Shown: positions 6,769 through 18,409, counted from the first letter of the stretch. The stretch: 64,000 nucleotides of DNA from Candidatus Hydrogenedens sp. (GCA_016125095.1 WGMK01000007.1:186001-250000), one strand, 5' to 3'. Notes: a model not told the origin generated them from the letters alone. Numbers and translations: made by a program.

Positions 6769-8892
6769 TCAGACCTCGCCGATGTGAATGCCCGAGAGGT
6801 CGGCCGTGATGCGCGAGGGGCGTTGTTCGAATTGCTGCGCGGTAATCATCAACCCGGCGTGGTGGGCGGATTCGGCCGTAATTCCGGGCACCAGCGAGAA
6901 GATCGTGCCATTGGCAACGCCCTGCGGCTGCACGACGCAAAGCCGGCTGCGCCCGCTGGCGATGAGCAGGCCACACTCGCGCTCGAGTTCCGAGGCGAGT
7001 TCCTCGGCGCGCTGGCGACGCGCCTGCATGCCGCTGCCCAGGGACGAACTGCGCTCCATATAAAACTGGATCAGCTTCTTCAGTTGGGCTCCCAGCGCGC
7101 CGGAAGTGACGCCCCCCTTGGCCAGCCTGCCGAGCACGCGGCCGGCGAATTCCTCGACGCCCTGCGCCACGGCATCGACCGCGAAGCCGCGATCCTTCAA
7201 CTCGTTGGCCAGCACTTCGAGACCCGATTCGGCCTCAAGCCGCGCACTGTTCCAGTCGCGCAGGCGGAGGTTCAGGGAAGCCAGCGGCGCAAGCAGATCC
7301 TGTCCGCTCATGGCCGCATCCAGCGTGCGCTTCATGGTCAGGTGCAATTGGCCTATCTGCGCCTCGATGTGTCCCTTGCTCGCGCCGGACAGGGTGGGGG
7401 GTTGCGCGGCGATTTCTTTCTCGAGCGTCCGCAGCGATTTCTGGCAGGCCTCGATGGCGGGCAGCAGCACGGCCTTGGGGCCGGCCTCGCGCAGGAGGAA
7501 ACAGAACTCGAGCGCGCGGGCCAACTGGTCGCCCGCCTCGCACACCAGCCCGCCGTAGTAGCGCCCAATCTGCAGCGAACGCATTTCCACCAGCTGTTGG
7601 TCGGAGAAGGAGCCCGTGGAGAGCCGCGCGATGACCAGGTTCAGTAGGTCGCGGAAGTCGGCGGTGATTTCCTGCTGCAGGCGCTGGCTGAACCCGGCCT
7701 CGATCGAGGCTCGGGCGTATTCCTGCAGTATTGATTCCATGCCGGGGGTCAGTTCGGCGCCGTACTCGAGCGGGCTGACGAGCGAACGAAACTCAATGCG
7801 GGCGGATTCCTTGCGGCCGGGCGAAATCTGGCCGGTCTCCAGCCGATCCAATACAGAGACGGTGCCGCCGCGCAGGGCGCCCCCGACGGTCGCCTTGCGG
7901 CAGTATGCCGTCGCCCCGGAGAGATCGCCGCCGACCTTCAGTTCCGCGGCCGTGTAGAGCAGGCCGGGATGTTCGGCGGAATCCAGCAGGATGGAGCCCT
8001 TGGGCGCCAGCATGCGGGAACCGAACAGCGCCTTGTGCGCCGACACGCTGCCGCGCCGCGATACCAGCGTGCCGCCGGTGAGGTTGCCACGCAGGTGAAT
8101 GGGACCCTCGGCATGCACCACGCCCGACACCGCGCCCTCAATCCGGACGCCGCCATCGCGCACGATGAGCAGCACGTCCTCGTTCAGTTCGCCGCGCAGG
8201 TGCAAATCGCCGTGGTGTTCGTACACCTGCATCGGACGCCCGACCGGAAGCCCGTCGACGTCGCCGATGTTGCTGCGCGGCCCGCCCCGGAAATGGGATT
8301 CGCAATCGAGCGCATCGGGCGACAGGAAATTCGCGCCGTCCTCGTGGGGAAATTCATCGTCTGCATCTGCCGTCGCGGACTTGTCGCCCTGGCGCGCCCG
8401 CTCGGCGTAGTAGTTGTAGTACGTGTCGAGGCTTTCTTCGAGAATCGCCTGCAACCGCGTGTGGTTCCCGGTCGGCTCGGTCAGGGCGCGCAGGCCGGAA
8501 AGCGTGTTCTCCAGCAGCCGGATCTCGAATTCCACGAGTTCGGACTCGCGACCCGCGCGGGTTTTTTCTATCGCGTTGCGCAGGGTCCAGTTCGTGCGCT
8601 TGCGGTTCTGGTCGGCGCTGCCGTGCGCGGCCGGGGGCGGCTGCACCTTGTCGTTCAGGGCTTGTTGCAGCCGCACGCAAAATGCGTAATTGGAAGGGGA
8701 TAGGCCCTCTTGAGCGAGGCTGCTGGCGGCATGCGCGCGCAGCATCGCTTGCTCATCATCACTCAAGTCGAGCTGGCGCAGGTCGTCAACGGCTCGCACC
8801 TTCGCCAGCGCGTCCTCGAGCGGATCATGCTGGAGATTTTCCACGACGCTCTGGATTCCTCTGCGGACCCGATTCCGGTAAACACTTGTCAA
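6769..8892 (-). CDS. FapA/DUF342-like polymerising protein
   Basis: 707 residues if started at the TTG at 8892; a GTG 15 codons later (after AGAGGA) is an alternative, so the N-terminus is uncertain. Residues about 230-360 form a right-handed beta-type repeat (DVLLIVRDGGVRIEGAVSG, PIHLRGNLTGGTLVSRRGSV, AELKVGGDLSGATAYCRKAT, TVGGALRGGTVSVLDRLETG) typical of the FapA (DUF342) fold. This is flanked by an N-terminal helical part and a long C-terminal helical/coiled-coil part (about 400-640). Members of the family are cytoplasmic and are linked to cell polarity or surface assembly in several bacteria. It lies just upstream of the pilin gene on the same strand, but the pilin has its own promoter. 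Specific role not known. Confidence 0.65.
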   Translation of the reverse strand: MTSVYRNRVRRGIQSVVENLQHDPLEDALAKVRAVDDLRQLDLSDDEQAMLRAHAASSLAQEGLSPSNYAFCVRLQQALNDKVQPPPAAHGSADQNRKRTNWTLRNAIEKTRAGRESELVEFEIRLLENTLSGLRALTEPTGNHTRLQAILEESLDTYYNYYAERARQGDKSATADADDEFPHEDGANFLSPDALDCESHFRGGPRSNIGDVDGLPVGRPMQVYEHHGDLHLRGELNEDVLLIVRDGGVRIEGAVSGVVHAEGPIHLRGNLTGGTLVSRRGSVSAHKALFGSRMLAPKGSILLDSAEHPGLLYTAAELKVGGDLSGATAYCRKATVGGALRGGTVSVLDRLETGQISPGRKESARIEFRSLVSPLEYGAELTPGMESILQEYARASIEAGFSQRLQQEITADFRDLLNLVIARLSTGSFSDQQLVEMRSLQIGRYYGGLVCEAGDQLARALEFCFLLREAGPKAVLLPAIEACQKSLRTLEKEIAAQPPTLSGASKGHIEAQIGQLHLTMKRTLDAAMSGQDLLAPLASLNLRLRDWNSARLEAESGLEVLANELKDRGFAVDAVAQGVEEFAGRVLGRLAKGGVTSGALGAQLKKLIQFYMERSSSLGSGMQARRQRAEELASELERECGLLIASGRSRLCVVQPQGVANGTIFSLVPGITAESAHHAGLMITAQQFEQRPSRITADLSGIHIGEV

Positions 8893-9024
8893 ACCCGCGC
8901 ATCAGCTTAGTATATTGCGCAATTTTTTGCAAGCATTTTCGAATAGTGCGAGAGATTTGTATTTGCAGAGCCATCGCGGGTCAGAACAAGGGGAAAAAGC
9001 GGCTTTTTCATAAGACGCTCGAGG

Positions 9025-9066
9025 CAAAAAAGAAGCGGACGCTTCCGGCATTTCGGAAGCGTCCGC
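9025..9066 (-). terminator. Rho-independent terminator after the membrane pyrophosphatase
   Basis: A 12-bp perfect stem (GCGGACGCTTCC with GGAAGCGTCCGC, 9035-9066) is followed on the minus strand by TTCTTTTTT. It lies 26 bases past the stop codon. Confidence 0.92.
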
Positions 9067-9091
9067 AATTAAGTAGTGCTATAGCGAGGAT

Positions 9092-11182
<2,091 letters not shown>

Positions 11183-11239
11183 TACGCTTGCGACTCCTTC
11201 TGTTTTCAGCTCGCTGGGTCCCCGTTTTGGGGCCACTCC

Positions 11240-11977
11240 CTACGCTAATGCTTCACCGGGCGGAAAGCCCGAACTCATGATCGATTCATACGCCTTGCCC
11301 GCAGCGGCGCCCTGCGCCTGCTTTTTCGACTTGCCCTCGCCGTCCCCGCAGTCGATGCCCTCGATACTCACCCGGACCACGAAACGCTTGTCGTGGTCGG
11401 GGCCGCTCTCGCGCACCACCGCGTATTCCGGCAGCGCCCTGCGCTCGGCCTGGCACCACTCCTGCAGCCGCGACCGGTAATCGATCGCGAAGTCCGCATC
11501 GCGTACCTGGTCGAACTCCTCGCCAAAGACCCGAATAACGAAATCCCGCGCCACCTCCCAGCCGCAGTCGAGATAGACCGCGCCGATCACCGCCTCCGTA
11601 CAATCCGACAACAGGGCCCGCCGCTTGCGGCCGCCGGCCTGCTCTTCGCCCCGGCCCAGCAGGATATAGTCCGCCAGCCCCAGGCGTTCCCCGGCGCGCG
11701 CCACCGATTCGCGGTTCACGAGCGCCGCCCGCAACCGCGTGTAATCGCCCGGGGCGAGCCGCGGAAACAAATCAAACAGGCGGTGCGCCGCAGCCAAGCC
11801 GAGCACGGCGTCGCCCAGAAACTCCAGCGATTCATAATGAGGGACCGCACCCGGAACGTCACCGCCCAAAGAGGCGTGCGTCAGAGCCTGATCGAACAAT
11901 TCGAGGTCTTGAATGGGAACCTGGAGCGTTCGCGCGAGCTCGCGGAGTGCCTCCGCGCGCGGCTTACCCTCATCCAT
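11240..11977 (-). CDS. rnc: Ribonuclease III
   Basis: 245 residues, the usual bacterial length. The endonuclease domain contains YESLEFLGDAVLG (catalytic-site Glu52 and Asp56) and the second acidic pair in LLSDCTEAVIGAVYLD. From about residue 163 a double-stranded-RNA-binding domain follows (DYRSRLQEWCQ, then EGKSKKQAQGAAAGKAYESI). It dimerises and cleaves double-stranded RNA in rRNA and mRNA processing. Its ATG overlaps the end of fabF by eight bases, so the two are translationally coupled; rnc next to fabF and acpP is a widespread bacterial arrangement. Confidence 0.97.
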   Translation of the reverse strand: MDEGKPRAEALRELARTLQVPIQDLELFDQALTHASLGGDVPGAVPHYESLEFLGDAVLGLAAAHRLFDLFPRLAPGDYTRLRAALVNRESVARAGERLGLADYILLGRGEEQAGGRKRRALLSDCTEAVIGAVYLDCGWEVARDFVIRVFGEEFDQVRDADFAIDYRSRLQEWCQAERRALPEYAVVRESGPDHDKRFVVRVSIEGIDCGDGEGKSKKQAQGAAAGKAYESIMSSGFPPGEALA

Positions 11978-13202
11978 AACGCCGGAACACGAGCGCGGCG
12001 TTATGACCGCCGAATCCTAGCGAGTTCGAGAGGGCGATTTCAACCGATGCGGGCCTAGATTCATTGGCCACAATCGGCAAATCGCACTCGGAATCGGGGG
12101 TTTCGTAGTTCAGGTTGGGGGGGAGCACGCCCTCGCGGATAGCCTGGATACAGGCGATGGCCTCGACCGCCCCGGCGGCCCCCAGCAGGTGCCCGATCTG
12201 CGACTTCGTCGAGCTTACCGGGGGCACGCTGTCGCCGAAGACCGAGCGTATGGCCATGGTCTCGGTAGCGTCGTTCAGCTTGGTGCTGGTGCCGTGGGCA
12301 TTGATGTAGGCGACGTCCTCTGGGTTCACCCCGGCGTCGCACAGGGCGGCGCGCATGGCTGCCGCCACGCCCGCGCCGTCATCGCGCGGCGCGGCGATAT
12401 GATAGGCATCGCAGCTTTCGCCCATGCCGCCGTATTCTGCGAGGATTTCCGCGCCGCGGGCCTTCGCGTGCTCTTCAGATTCCAGCAGCAGCATGCCGGC
12501 GCCTTCGCCCATGACGAAGCCGCCCCGGTTGGCGTCGAACGGGCGCGAGGCCCGGGTAGGTTCATCCTGAAAATCGGTGGAAAGGGCGCGCATGGCGTTG
12601 AAACCGGCGATGCCCAGCGGAATGACGCTCGCCTCGGCGCCGCCCGCCAGCATCACATCGGCCTTGCCGAGGCGGATCTTGTCGGCGGCGTCGCCAATGG
12701 ACTGCGCGCCGGTGGCGCAGGCGGTCACGATGGAGGAATTGGGGCCCATGAAGCCGGTCTGAATGGCCACAAAGCCGGCGCCCATATTGGAAATGCCGGT
12801 GGGCACCATGAGGGGATTGACGCGGCGCGGACCTTTTTCGGCCAGGGTTACAGAGTTTTCGTAGATGACATCGATGCCGCCGATACCCGAGCCGCAGACG
12901 ATGCCGCAGCGGGTGGGGTCCTCGGTATTGATGTCGAATCCGGCCTGTTTCAGGGCCTGCAGGGAGGCCTCGAGGGCATAGATCGTGTAGGAGCTGAACC
13001 GGCGCATCTCCTTGTTGGAGAGGCCTTCGGGTTCCACCGGGGGCGCCAGGCCGGCAATACGCGTGGCAAAGCCCTCGGTATCCCAGCGGTCGATTTGCCG
13101 GATGCCCGACCGCGCTTCTGCAACACCACTCCAGAACTCGGCCAGGGAATTGCCGAGCGGGGAAACTACGCCCATACCGGTGATGACGACTCGTTTGCCC
13201 AT
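11970..13202 (-). CDS. fabF: 3-oxoacyl-[acyl-carrier-protein] synthase II
   Basis: 410 residues. It condenses malonyl-ACP with acyl-ACP in fatty acid elongation. The Cys-His-His catalytic triad is visible: nucleophile Cys162 in TACATGAQ, the first His in NAHGTSTKLND and the second in KSQIGHLLGAAGAVE. The N-terminal KRVVITGMGVVSPLG and the C-terminal NSLGFGGHNAALVFRR are typical of KAS II. It follows acpP on the same strand after 112 bases that hold a large hairpin, and overlaps rnc by eight bases. The acpP-fabF-rnc order supports a housekeeping role. Confidence 0.97.
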   Translation of the reverse strand: MGKRVVITGMGVVSPLGNSLAEFWSGVAEARSGIRQIDRWDTEGFATRIAGLAPPVEPEGLSNKEMRRFSSYTIYALEASLQALKQAGFDINTEDPTRCGIVCGSGIGGIDVIYENSVTLAEKGPRRVNPLMVPTGISNMGAGFVAIQTGFMGPNSSIVTACATGAQSIGDAADKIRLGKADVMLAGGAEASVIPLGIAGFNAMRALSTDFQDEPTRASRPFDANRGGFVMGEGAGMLLLESEEHAKARGAEILAEYGGMGESCDAYHIAAPRDDGAGVAAAMRAALCDAGVNPEDVAYINAHGTSTKLNDATETMAIRSVFGDSVPPVSSTKSQIGHLLGAAGAVEAIACIQAIREGVLPPNLNYETPDSECDLPIVANESRPASVEIALSNSLGFGGHNAALVFRRYG

Positions 13203-13223
13203 GAATGTCCCCTTTAATGCAGC

Positions 13224-13256
13224 ACCCAGCCCGGGGTAGTTACCCGCGGGCTGGGT
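13224..13256 (-). other. Hairpin between acpP and fabF
   Basis: ACCCAGCCCG (13224-13233) pairs with CGGGCTGGGT (13247-13256), and inside it GGGTA pairs with TACCC, giving a near-continuous 15-bp stem. No T-run follows on the minus strand. It may be a processing or attenuation point that lets acpP be made in excess of fabF, rather than a full terminator. Confidence 0.55.
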
Positions 13257-13314
13257 ACGGCGTATACTCGATTAAAATCTATCGGTAACGCGCCCGGCAA
13301 GCCGGCACGCGGGG

Positions 13315-13557
13315 CTACTGCAACTTGCCGCCGATATAGTTGATCGCGTCACCGACGGTCTCAATGGAGTTGGCTTCGTCATCGATTTCGATGTTGAACT
13401 CCTCTTCGAGGGCCATCAGCAGTTCCGTCTGATCAAGCGAATCGGCGCCGAGGTCGTCCACAAAGCTGGCCTCGTCGGTAATTTCTTCGAGCTTGCGGTC
13501 GAGGCGTTCAGCGATGATGGAGCGGATCTGACTGGCGGTTGCTTCATCAATTGCCAT
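13315..13557 (-). CDS. acpP: Acyl carrier protein
   Basis: 80 residues from the ATG at 13557, preceded by GGGAGG; a GTG three codons upstream overlaps that ribosome site and is less likely. It is a small acidic four-helix carrier whose Ser40, in the motif GADSLDQTE, takes the 4'-phosphopantetheine arm. Length, acidity and the helix-II sequence ([20 protein letters not shown]) match fatty-acid ACP. It is the first gene of the acpP-fabF-rnc block and has a plausible promoter immediately upstream. Confidence 0.97.
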   Translation of the reverse strand: MAIDEATASQIRSIIAERLDRKLEEITDEASFVDDLGADSLDQTELLMALEEEFNIEIDDEANSIETVGDAINYIGGKLQ

Positions 13558-13625
13558 AGCATTCACCTCCCTTCCATAAAATTCAATGCCGCGGCGGCTT
13601 TGGGCCGTCCCGGCAAGGTGGACAA

Positions 13626-13655
13626 AGTATATACAGCGCCCGAGGGGGCGGTCAA
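13626..13655 (-). promoter_or_regulatory. Candidate promoter of acpP
   Basis: On the minus strand TTGACC (13655-13650) is followed after 16 bases by TATATA (13633-13628), or after 18 by TATACT (13631-13626). The spacer is GC-rich, and the ATG is about 70 bases downstream. Confidence 0.6.
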
Positions 13656-13756
13656 CAAATTACCCGTGACAGCGGGCGCCACGATATGCTGTAATGACCC
13701 CTTGCAGCGGTCTTGCGGGTTCAGACCGTTGGAACCGGCGGAAGGATTCACCGACA

Positions 13757-14749
13757 ATGCATTTTTCGAGACGATTTTTGTTGACCGCGGGCTGTGTGTG
13801 CGGAGCCCTGATGACCGCCGGATGCGGCGGACAGAGCGCGGGCGGCGGCGTAAAATTCGTGACCATCGGCACCGGCAGCCAAACCGGGGTGTACTACCCG
13901 GTCGGCAGCGCCATGGCCACGCTCATCAACGAGCGCACGCAGGAACTCGGGCTGAAGGCCTCAGTCGAGACGACGGGCGGTTCGGTGTTCAACATCAACG
14001 CCGTGTTGGCGGGGGACATGGACTTCGGAATCGCCCAGGCCGACCGTGAGTATCAGGCGCTGAACGGCAAGGCGGAGTGGGAGGAGACCGGTCCTCAGCC
14101 GAACCTTCGCGCCGTGTGCTCGCTTTATACCGAGATGGTCAATATCGTGGCGGCGGACGACGCCGGCATCCGGACCGTGGCGGACCTGAAGGGGAAGGTG
14201 GTCAGTATCGGCAATCCGGGCTCCGGACAGCGCATGAACGCCATCGACGTGCTCACGGCGGCCGGCCTGAACTGGGAAACGGATATCCGGGCGGAGGAGG
14301 TGCGCGCGGCGGACTCGGCCAAGCTGCTGCAGGACGGCCGCATCGACGCGTTCTTCTTCACGGTAGGGCATCCGGCAGGCACGTTCATGGAGGCCAGTGC
14401 AGGCCGTCGCAAGGTGCGCTTTGTGCCAATCACCGGCATGGACAAGCTAATCGAGGCGCAGCCCTTTTATCGTAACGTGAAGATTCCGTTGCACTTGTAC
14501 GAAGCTGTGGCCAACGACGAGCCGGACGGGGTGCCGACCATCGGCGTGACCACAATGCTGGTGACTTCCGCGCAGGAAGATGAGAACACGGTGTACGAAT
14601 TCACCAAGACGCTCTTCGAGCACCTGGATACCCTGCGGGCGCAGCACCCCGCCCTGTCCGGGTTGGACGCCAAGGAAATGGTGTCGGGCAATTCGGCCCC
14701 GCTGCATCCCGGCGCGGAACGGTATTTCAAAGAGGCAGGCCTGCTGTAG
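13757..14749 (+). CDS. TAXI-family TRAP transporter substrate-binding lipoprotein
   Basis: 330 residues from the ATG at 13757; upstream codons in the frame lack a signal. Residues 1-25 are a lipoprotein signal ending in the lipobox LMTAGC, so the mature protein should be anchored by Cys in the periplasm. The body is the TAXI (TRAP-associated extracytoplasmic immunogenic) fold: FVTIGTGSQTGVYYPVGSAMA, ETTGGSVFNINAVLAGDMDFGIAQ, then DLKGKVVSIGNPGSGQRMNA and GRIDAFFFTVGHPAG. TAXI proteins deliver small carboxylates or amino acids to a TRAP 4TM/12TM membrane permease. No such permease is in the window, so this is an orphan receptor here. It is divergent from acpP and closed by its own terminator. 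Confidence 0.9.
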   Translation: MHFSRRFLLTAGCVCGALMTAGCGGQSAGGGVKFVTIGTGSQTGVYYPVGSAMATLINERTQELGLKASVETTGGSVFNINAVLAGDMDFGIAQADREYQALNGKAEWEETGPQPNLRAVCSLYTEMVNIVAADDAGIRTVADLKGKVVSIGNPGSGQRMNAIDVLTAAGLNWETDIRAEEVRAADSAKLLQDGRIDAFFFTVGHPAGTFMEASAGRRKVRFVPITGMDKLIEAQPFYRNVKIPLHLYEAVANDEPDGVPTIGVTTMLVTSAQEDENTVYEFTKTLFEHLDTLRAQHPALSGLDAKEMVSGNSAPLHPGAERYFKEAGLL

Positions 14750-14776
14750 ACCGTTCGACTACTGTCGTCTTGTCCA

Positions 14777-14810
14777 TCCGCCGCAGTTCGCGCTGCGGCG
14801 GATTTCTTTT
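14777..14810 (+). terminator. Rho-independent terminator
   Basis: TCCGCCGCAG (14777-14786) pairs perfectly with CTGCGGCGGA (14793-14802) around a six-base loop, followed by TTTCTTTT. It lies 27 bases after the TAXI gene. Confidence 0.9.
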
Positions 14811-14939
14811 GGGGAATCCGGGTGCCGTAAGCGCCGGGAAAATCCGCTCGCGAAATGGAAACAATCCTCGTATACTCTTGCGGGCTTGCGGGCACGTCTC
14901 GGCATTTCTTGTATGCCTACCCTTGGGAACGTCTCTACC

Positions 14940-17900
14940 ATGATCTCCACGATATCGATCCATCCACGTACGATCCTTGCGCTGGCGCTGCTGCAGTTGG
15001 CGGCCGCTTGGCCCGCAGCGGCCCAGTTCGACACGAGCGGTCTCTACAAGGTGACGACCATCGGCCACAGTTTCTCGACCGGCGGCTTCACCGACACGGG
15101 CGTGGACAACTGCGACGAATGTACCGAGGAGCTGCCGATCGGCTTCAACTTCGCGTTCTACGGCAGCACCTTCAGTACCTTCGAACTGACGGACAACGGG
15201 TGGGGCACCTTCGATACCTCGATCAGCGGCAATCCGTACAACGGCGGCGGCACGATTCCGGGTACGAGTTATCCTCCCTACACCATCGCGCTTGCGGGCA
15301 CGGACCTCGATCCCGACTGCACGGTGGGCTGCAGCGCGAACAACATCGATCGCAAGACCATCGGCACGGCGCCCAACCGCATCTTCGTGATCTATTTCGA
15401 GGACGTCGATTACTTCGGCTCGTTCGATGACGTGGACTGCCAGATTAAGCTGTACGAGACGACCAACATCATCGAGCTGGATTACGGTACTAACGACGAC
15501 AACACGGCGATCAGCCAGGACAAATCGGCCGGTATCCAGAACGGCGCGCGGAACCACGGGTACCAGGCATGGCGGCAGACTGGCACGGCGGGACCGCCCG
15601 ACAACATCGCCTATCGTTTCGATCCCAATCCCGTGGTGAACACCTTTGTCCAGTCTTCCTCCGGCACGATTTACTCCGGGCAGAATGTGACCTACTCGCT
15701 GGTGTTCGACCGGAGCGTTTCCAACGTGCAGGCATCGGATTTCACGATTACCGGGAGCGGCGGCACGGGAGCCTCGGTGACCAACATCTCGGGCAGCGGC
15801 ACGACCTACACCATTACCCTGAATGTCGGCACGGTGACGGGCAGCGGCTCGGCCACGGTCGGCCTGCAGTTGAATGATGGCGACCGTTCCATCAACGCCC
15901 AGGGCACTGGACACCTTTTCAATACCTACAACGGCGGCGACTACACGGTGGTTTCCCTTCCCGCCATTTCCGTGACGCCCTCGACGGTCAATTTCCCGAA
16001 CGTATACAACGGCAACAGCACGACGCTGGACGTGCAGATTACCAACACGGGCGGGCAGGATCTGGTCGTCACGAGCATGCCCAGCGACTCGTCGGTCTAC
16101 ACGGTGACCAATGGCGTGAGCTACATCCTGACTCCGGGCAACAGCCGGAACGTGACAATCCAGTTCGCCCCGACAATCTCCGGGGTGTACGACAACAAGA
16201 CCATCACCGTAAACAGCAACGCCTCGAACGACAACACGTTTACGATCACGCTGAACGGCACGTCGACCAATTCGCCGCCGTCCGCGCCCATCAATCCCGG
16301 CGCGACGGCGGTCACGCAGAGCAGTATCACCTGGACGTGGACCGACACGGCGACCAACGAATCGAGCTATGGCCTCTATTCAGCCGTGGATACCCCGCCG
16401 GTATTGATCACCCAGCTCCTGGGCCCGGACAACCAGCAGTGGAAGCAGAACGGGCTTTCCGCGAACCGCAATTACGCCATGCAGGTGGCGGCCTTTAACG
16501 ATGGCGGTACGAGCGCCAAGACCTCGACGATCACGCAGTGGACGCTCATCGAGCCCGTCGCTTCGCTGGCGTACCCGGAAGTGAACTCGACCAGCATCCG
16601 GGTGGCCTCGTCCAATACGCCGAGCAACCTGAACCTGGGCAGCTCGGGCGTGTTCTTCTTCAACAACTCCGCCGGGACCGACAGTGGCTGGGTGCAGAGC
16701 AACGCGGGCTGGCTGTCCACGGGACTCGCGCCCAACTTCGCGTATTCCTTCCAAGGTAAATCGCGCAACGGGGGCGGCGTTGAAACGGCGCTGGCGAGCG
16801 GCGTGAAGTACACGCTTGCCGCGGCGCCCAGCCTGGGCAACAACGTGGATACCGCCACGGCGCAGAACACCTATTTGCCATCGGGCACGGTCATCACCTT
16901 CTCGAATCCCGTGGGCTTCGGTCCGGCCACGGGGACCGGCCAGAACTACCAGGTCAGCAAATACGACTACATATGGGATACCAGCGCAGCGACGCCCACG
17001 TTCAGCGGGGCATCGAACTGGCAGAGCGGCACCATCGCCTTTACGCCCACTGCGTCGGGGGCCTATTACCTGCACCTCCGCTCGCGCAATGGGGAGAACG
17101 TGGCAGGGCCGACGGCGGACCTCGGGCCGTATCTGATCGACGCCGATGCGCCTACGGGTACCATGGTCATCGGCAGCGCGACCCCGCCCGGTCCCGCCTA
17201 CACCGCGAGCCAGGCCGTTACGCTCTATCTGAACGCGACCGATACCGGCAGCGGGGTCGAGAAGATGCGTTTCAGCAACGACGGCGTGAACTGGAATCCC
17301 GCGAACTGGGCCTCGTCGCCGGCCTACGCGAGCACCTATGGCGGTTGGAGCCTCTCCGCTGGCGACGGACTCAAGACCGTCTACGCGCAGTTCCGCGATG
17401 CCGTGGGTGTTGTGTCGACGGCTACCATCACGGACACCATTACCCTCGACGCCACGCCGCCATTGCAGCCGACGCTGTTCGGCTCGACGCCGACCAACGA
17501 CACGACGCCGACCTGGAGCTGGGTCAGTGGCGGTAGCCCGGACAGCGCCGAGGTATACCGCTATCAGGTGAACGGCACGCTCGGCACCTGGACCGAAACC
17601 ACGGCGCTGAACTACACCTACAGCGGTCCAGCCCTCAGCGATGGCAATGTCGTGACGCTGTACGTGGAAGAGAAGGACAACGCCGGCAACTGGTCGTTTT
17701 CGGCGTCGCGCGCGATTCAGATCGACCTGACCTGCCCGGCGGCACCGCAGGTGAGCGGCATCTCGCCGACGAATAACCCGTATCCGTCCTGGACCTGGAC
17801 CAGCGGTGGCGGCGCGGGCGTATACCGTATCGGTTTCACCGACGGCGTGTGGTTCGACATCGGCACGACAGCGACGTCCTACACCCGCAGTTCGCCCGAA

Positions 17901-18389
17901 CCGGAGGGCAGCTACACCCTGTACGTGCAGGAACGCGACGGCGCGGCGAACTGGTCGGCCTCTGGAGTCTTCGTGATCACCATCGATCTCACACCGCCGG
18001 CCATTTCGATTGACGGGCCTAATCCCGGGACTTCCACCGGCGGCAACGTATATTACGGCATCACGGTTTCGGATGCGGACACGTCGAATATCAGTCTGGA
18101 TGAGATCAGCCTGATTACCACAGGCGACGCCGAGGCGGATTTCCGCATCCTGAACAACAAGGCCGATTTCCAGACGACGGTGGAGTTGTACAACCTCATC
18201 GGCGTGGGCGAGATTACGCTGAAAGTGGCGGCCGGGGCGGGCAGCGATGCCGCCGGCAACAGCTCGCCCGAGGCCTACGCGACGCCGCTGGTGGTCGATG
18301 CTGCGCGCCCGGTGCCGTTCCTCGCGTGGCCGCTGCTGTCGCTGTTGCCCGCGGCGGGGGCATGGGTACTGCGCCGCAAGCGGCGGTAA
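14940..18389 (+). CDS. Large secreted multidomain surface protein with PEP-CTERM-like sorting tail
   Basis: 1149 residues from the ATG at 14940, chosen because it opens a clear signal peptide (ISIHPRTILALALLQLAAAWPAAAQF); the frame is open further upstream without one. After an N-terminal domain of about 200 residues with paired Cys (DNCDECTEEL, DLDPDCTVGCSAN) come Ig-like domains. These include a choice-of-anchor-D-type segment (about 340-440: ITNTGGQDLVV, VTIQFAPTISG) and several FN3/Ig-like repeats ending in 'DxTPP'. The last 26 residues read PVPFLAW, a hydrophobic helix, then RRKRR: a tripartite sorting signal like PEP-CTERM/IPTL-CTERM tails, expected to be recognised by an exosortase-type enzyme that is not in this window. 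A TATACT at 14871 may be its -10 box. Likely surface display; ligand unknown. Confidence 0.8.
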   Translation: MISTISIHPRTILALALLQLAAAWPAAAQFDTSGLYKVTTIGHSFSTGGFTDTGVDNCDECTEELPIGFNFAFYGSTFSTFELTDNGWGTFDTSISGNPYNGGGTIPGTSYPPYTIALAGTDLDPDCTVGCSANNIDRKTIGTAPNRIFVIYFEDVDYFGSFDDVDCQIKLYETTNIIELDYGTNDDNTAISQDKSAGIQNGARNHGYQAWRQTGTAGPPDNIAYRFDPNPVVNTFVQSSSGTIYSGQNVTYSLVFDRSVSNVQASDFTITGSGGTGASVTNISGSGTTYTITLNVGTVTGSGSATVGLQLNDGDRSINAQGTGHLFNTYNGGDYTVVSLPAISVTPSTVNFPNVYNGNSTTLDVQITNTGGQDLVVTSMPSDSSVYTVTNGVSYILTPGNSRNVTIQFAPTISGVYDNKTITVNSNASNDNTFTITLNGTSTNSPPSAPINPGATAVTQSSITWTWTDTATNESSYGLYSAVDTPPVLITQLLGPDNQQWKQNGLSANRNYAMQVAAFNDGGTSAKTSTITQWTLIEPVASLAYPEVNSTSIRVASSNTPSNLNLGSSGVFFFNNSAGTDSGWVQSNAGWLSTGLAPNFAYSFQGKSRNGGGVETALASGVKYTLAAAPSLGNNVDTATAQNTYLPSGTVITFSNPVGFGPATGTGQNYQVSKYDYIWDTSAATPTFSGASNWQSGTIAFTPTASGAYYLHLRSRNGENVAGPTADLGPYLIDADAPTGTMVIGSATPPGPAYTASQAVTLYLNATDTGSGVEKMRFSNDGVNWNPANWASSPAYASTYGGWSLSAGDGLKTVYAQFRDAVGVVSTATITDTITLDATPPLQPTLFGSTPTNDTTPTWSWVSGGSPDSAEVYRYQVNGTLGTWTETTALNYTYSGPALSDGNVVTLYVEEKDNAGNWSFSASRAIQIDLTCPAAPQVSGISPTNNPYPSWTWTSGGGAGVYRIGFTDGVWFDIGTTATSYTRSSPEPEGSYTLYVQERDGAANWSASGVFVITIDLTPPAISIDGPNPGTSTGGNVYYGITVSDADTSNISLDEISLITTGDAEADFRILNNKADFQTTVELYNLIGVGEITLKVAAGAGSDAAGNSSPEAYATPLVVDAARPVPFLAWPLLSLLPAAGAWVLRRKRR

Positions 18390-18409
18390 GGTACGTTCAA
18401 GCTTATTCT

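Noticed and set aside
14727..15914. 395-codon minus-strand frame opposite the surface protein's N-terminus
   Set aside because: Low-complexity antisense product; the sense strand has a signal peptide and Ig-like domains.
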